NCBI RefSeq assembly: GCF_009687845.1 | Contig: NZ_BLAD01000044.1 | Coordinates: forward strand, 119,806-183,805 | Length of the DNA stretch: 64,000 nucleotides | From: Acrocarpospora corrugata | GTDB lineage: Bacteria; Actinomycetota; Actinomycetes; Streptosporangiales; Streptosporangiaceae | Direction of reading: 5' to 3' | Shown here: one piece after another, positions 61,501 through 64,000 of the stretch | Layout of the letters: each line of letters opens with the position of its first letter | Position numbering within the stretch: the stretch's first letter is position 1 | Made by a program: the position numbers and the translations under genes | The notes under the pieces: generated by a model | Databases searched by the model: none | What the model saw: only the letters and a program-made list of their open reading frames with translations | Told to the model about the DNA's origin: nothing

Positions 61501-64000
61501 TCAGCGAATCGTGTATCGGACGATGAGATGCGGGTCGGCGTTCCGGTCGCGCCGTACGACGTCGGGGTCCGCGGGCACCGACAAGGCGAACCCGCCCTCG
61601 GCGTCGGACGCGGGTAGCGCGTCGGGGGCCACCGGGGATGGGCCGCGGACGAGTTCGCCGCCGGAGATTCCGTACAGTTCGACGGCGCGGAGGGTGATCG
61701 CGGCGGACTGGGTGAAGTACGGGAACCAGTGCTTCTCGATCCGCAGGGACAGGCCGGCGGCGCCGGCCAGGAAGGCCGCCCATTCCGTCGGGAAGTCGTG
61801 GCGCAGGCTGAACGACCGGGCGAGAGTCTGCTCCGCGGCGGCGGCGAAGCGGGCGCGCAGGTCGCCGACGACGGCGTCGGCCCGGACGCCGGGGCGGGCG
61901 GTGTAGCCGATGTGCAGGACGGCGTCGGAGATGCTCGCGTAGTCGAACATGCGCAGGTCGGCGGGCAGGTTCAGGGCCCAGGTGCTGATCGCCCCCGCGC
62001 CTTCGAACGGAAGGTAGCGTTCGTCGCGCGCGGCCGCGTCGAACAGCCCGGCGTCGCGGACGCCGGAACTGGTCACCACCGACTCCAGCCCGCCCGGATA
62101 GTCGAGGAACCTGGGGTCCTCCCCCGCCAGCCGGGTGTACTTGTTGTCGATCAGGCCGGGGTCGCGGCGGATGGAGCTGCGCTGCAACGACAGGGTGGCC
62201 GCGACCGACGTGTACGGCCCGGTCACCGCGGGCAGGCTGAGCGCCACCGTACGGATCCGGCGCAGGTGGTGGCCGGGCACGGCCAGGTCGTACAGCCATT
62301 CCGGCACGGTGAACTGGCAGGTGCCGCGGGAGCGGAGTTCCAGCAGGGCCAGCGGGTCGAGCATGCGGAGCGAGACGTGGCTGGTCAGCTCGAACTCGCG
62401 CCGGTTGTGCTCCAGGTAGGCCAGCTGGAGCCGGGTGAGGTCGTGGTGCAGCCGCTCCCCCGCCTGCAGGCCGCGCCGCCCGGTCTCCCAGTGCGTGAAC
62501 CCGACGAAGGTGGTGGCGTCGAGTTCCGGGCGCATCAGCTCCCGTTTCACCGCCTGCTCGGCGGAGCGGGCGACGTCGACGGCCATCCGGTAGTGCTCGG
62601 CGAAGCTGCGGGCGACCTCGCCGCGCAGCCACGTGTACAGCTCGGTTCCGGTGTCCTTGGTGGCCAGGAAGGCGTCCACTTCGGCGGCCCGTTTGAGCTC
62701 TTCGCCGCTGTTGTCGTACTCGCGGCGGCTGACCTGCTCGTGCACGAGTGTGGCGATGAGCTGGCGGCCGTTCTGCATCAACTCCAGGGCGGCCTGGTTG
62801 CTCTGCTGGACGAAGTCCAGGTCGCGGCGCTGATAGCCGGCGATCTTGGCGGCCCGGCCGCCGTCGTAGATGTCCTGCTCGGCGTCGCCCCTGATGGCCG
62901 AGGAGAGCGTGCGCCCGACCGAGGACAGCAGCGGGCCGCCGAACTCCACATGGCCGCCGATGCCGAAGGGTTCGATGTCGATGCCCAGGTTGGGGAGCAT
63001 GCCGAGGACGCCGAAGATGTTGTCGACCGTGGTGGCGTCCTGCTGCTTGTCGCGCGCCTTGGGCAGGTGGATGTTGAGTTCCGCGTACTCGTTGGAGATC
63101 AGGTCCAGGGAGCCCTGGCTCTCCGCGCCGGACTGGACCTGCGGGTCGCCGTCACGGGCCAGCCGGGGGGCCGGGCGGCTCTCCTGGGCGATCGCGATGG
63201 CGTACTTGAGGACGAGTTCGTGCAGCACTTCGGCGAAGTTGGCCTGGGTCACCGGCTTGCGGATCAGGCTGACGTCGCGGAGTTTGTCCACGTCGGCTTC
63301 CGGGCGGCCGAGCAGCAGCTGGAAGTGGCGGTAGCGGGCGAAGGTGGTGGCGCGGGTGCGGAGCAGGGCCTCGGTGTTGGCCTCGGCCTCCTTCCAGTTG
63401 AGGAAGCGCACGTCCTGGGTGAGCCGGGCCATGCCGATCTCGTGGCCCTGCCGGAGCCGGGCGAGTTCCTCGCCGTCGCGTTTCTCCATGGCGGCCAGCA
63501 GCGCGGCCCCGGTCGACTTCACCTCCGCGGTGATCTCCAGCGCCTTCTGGATCAGCAGCGTGGCCCGGACCGGCGAGGCGGGCGCCCGGGTGCCCGCGAC
63601 CGCGCCGGCGATGTCGATCCCGGCGGCGGTGGCGCGCGCCAGCAGGCCGGGATCGAGCGCGGGCGCGAACAGGGACAGCTGGCGGACGACCCCGCTGATG
63701 TCCTGGCAGTTGCGGATCTTGAACAGCCGGTCGGCGACGGTGTCCCAGTAGCCGACCAGCTGGGCGTTGCGCGGGACGCAGAAGTAGAGGCTGCGCCCCA
63801 TCCCCAGCAGCGCGACGCCGCCCGCCCCCGTCCCGGGCGCTCCCGGCGCCGGGGTACGGGCGAACGGCAGCTGGTTCTCCAGCTCGACCAGCACGTTCCC
63901 GAACACCCCGAGACCGGCGTCCTTCAGCTGGCGGTAGCTCTTCCTGGGCGCGGCCCGGTGCCGGGGCACCTCCGCGGGGCGCGGCCCGAGAATGTTCCCG
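61501..64000 (-). CDS. Tc-toxin A-subunit-like protein, C-terminal part
   Basis: The frame is open to the right edge (first residues GNILGPRPAEVPRHR) and stops at 61501; about 833 residues are visible. KSYRQLKDAGLGVFGNVLVE and RLFKIRNCQDISGVVRQLSL followed by FAPALDPGLLARATAAGIDI match the linker and pore-helix start of TcdA-type subunits. A long alpha-helical stretch (to about residue 500) and a beta-rich C-terminus follow, where TcA binds TcB. Tc complexes inject toxins into host cells; TcB and TcC partners, if any, lie outside the window. Confidence 0.85.
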   Translation of the reverse strand, partial: GNILGPRPAEVPRHRAAPRKSYRQLKDAGLGVFGNVLVELENQLPFARTPAPGAPGTGAGGVALLGMGRSLYFCVPRNAQLVGYWDTVADRLFKIRNCQDISGVVRQLSLFAPALDPGLLARATAAGIDIAGAVAGTRAPASPVRATLLIQKALEITAEVKSTGAALLAAMEKRDGEELARLRQGHEIGMARLTQDVRFLNWKEAEANTEALLRTRATTFARYRHFQLLLGRPEADVDKLRDVSLIRKPVTQANFAEVLHELVLKYAIAIAQESRPAPRLARDGDPQVQSGAESQGSLDLISNEYAELNIHLPKARDKQQDATTVDNIFGVLGMLPNLGIDIEPFGIGGHVEFGGPLLSSVGRTLSSAIRGDAEQDIYDGGRAAKIAGYQRRDLDFVQQSNQAALELMQNGRQLIATLVHEQVSRREYDNSGEELKRAAEVDAFLATKDTGTELYTWLRGEVARSFAEHYRMAVDVARSAEQAVKRELMRPELDATTFVGFTHWETGRRGLQAGERLHHDLTRLQLAYLEHNRREFELTSHVSLRMLDPLALLELRSRGTCQFTVPEWLYDLAVPGHHLRRIRTVALSLPAVTGPYTSVAATLSLQRSSIRRDPGLIDNKYTRLAGEDPRFLDYPGGLESVVTSSGVRDAGLFDAAARDERYLPFEGAGAISTWALNLPADLRMFDYASISDAVLHIGYTARPGVRADAVVGDLRARFAAAAEQTLARSFSLRHDFPTEWAAFLAGAAGLSLRIEKHWFPYFTQSAAITLRAVELYGISGGELVRGPSPVAPDALPASDAEGGFALSVPADPDVVRRDRNADPHLIVRYTIR

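Overview
High-GC actinobacterial chromosome, probably Streptosporangiales or a relative. This is inferred from strong third-position GC bias, frequent GTG/TTG starts, an Lsr2 nucleoid protein, a LuxR-type LAL regulator, CHAT and subtilase proteins without signal peptides, and secreted enzymes with CBM2, CBM13 and Fn3 modules. No rRNA, tRNA, CRISPR array or replication origin was recognised.

1-15.5 kb is mostly glycan use. It holds a secreted PHB-depolymerase-type (CE1-like) esterase cut by the left edge, a LacI regulator, and a tightly overlapped operon: ROK regulator, GH4 6-phospho-glycosidase and BadF/BadG-type sugar kinase. These are followed by Lrp and NmrA-like genes, two small envelope or secreted proteins, an SGNH esterase with two Fn3 domains and CBM2, a GH43 galactanase-like enzyme with CBM13, a large LuxR regulator and an alpha/beta hydrolase. 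Palindromic operators sit before the esterase and the ROK operon.

15.5-29 kb is a broken accessory region. It contains an RCC1 fragment, nested transposase remnants, a VapBC-like pair, a WD40 remnant, a large HTH-P-loop NTPase with about 13 helical repeats, an ArsR/SRPBCC pair with a clear operator, and remnants of a methyltransferase, a membrane protein and an IS701-like transposase. A 43/44-base element occurs at both 18.8 and 26.3 kb.

29-33.5 kb is metabolic: an MFS exporter, a MetE-like protein, an OYE flavoenzyme and an ArsR regulator. 33.6-40.4 kb carries a cytoplasmic subtilase, a GxSxG hydrolase with a Gly-rich linker, and a convergent 1182-residue CHAT protease. At 46.1-48.1 kb lies a trypsin-nuclease (NUC1) fusion. 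Together these could form a protease-gated conflict or cell-death module; this is inference. Between them are GNAT, AhpD-like, Lsr2, SDR, Gfo/Idh and CBM2 genes.

48-56 kb holds an unusual luciferase-like/BBE oxidoreductase fusion with a divergent MarR regulator, a quinone-reductase-type MDR, and a second copy of the NTPase that lost its helical repeats but left its C-terminal tail behind. A methyltransferase and a secreted-protein gene with one in-frame amber codon follow.

56-64 kb, all on the minus strand, reads a Tc-toxin A-type protein (entering from the right edge), a 14-codon leader ORF coupled to a large beta-propeller-like repeat protein, and a 945-residue secreted alpha/beta hydrolase.
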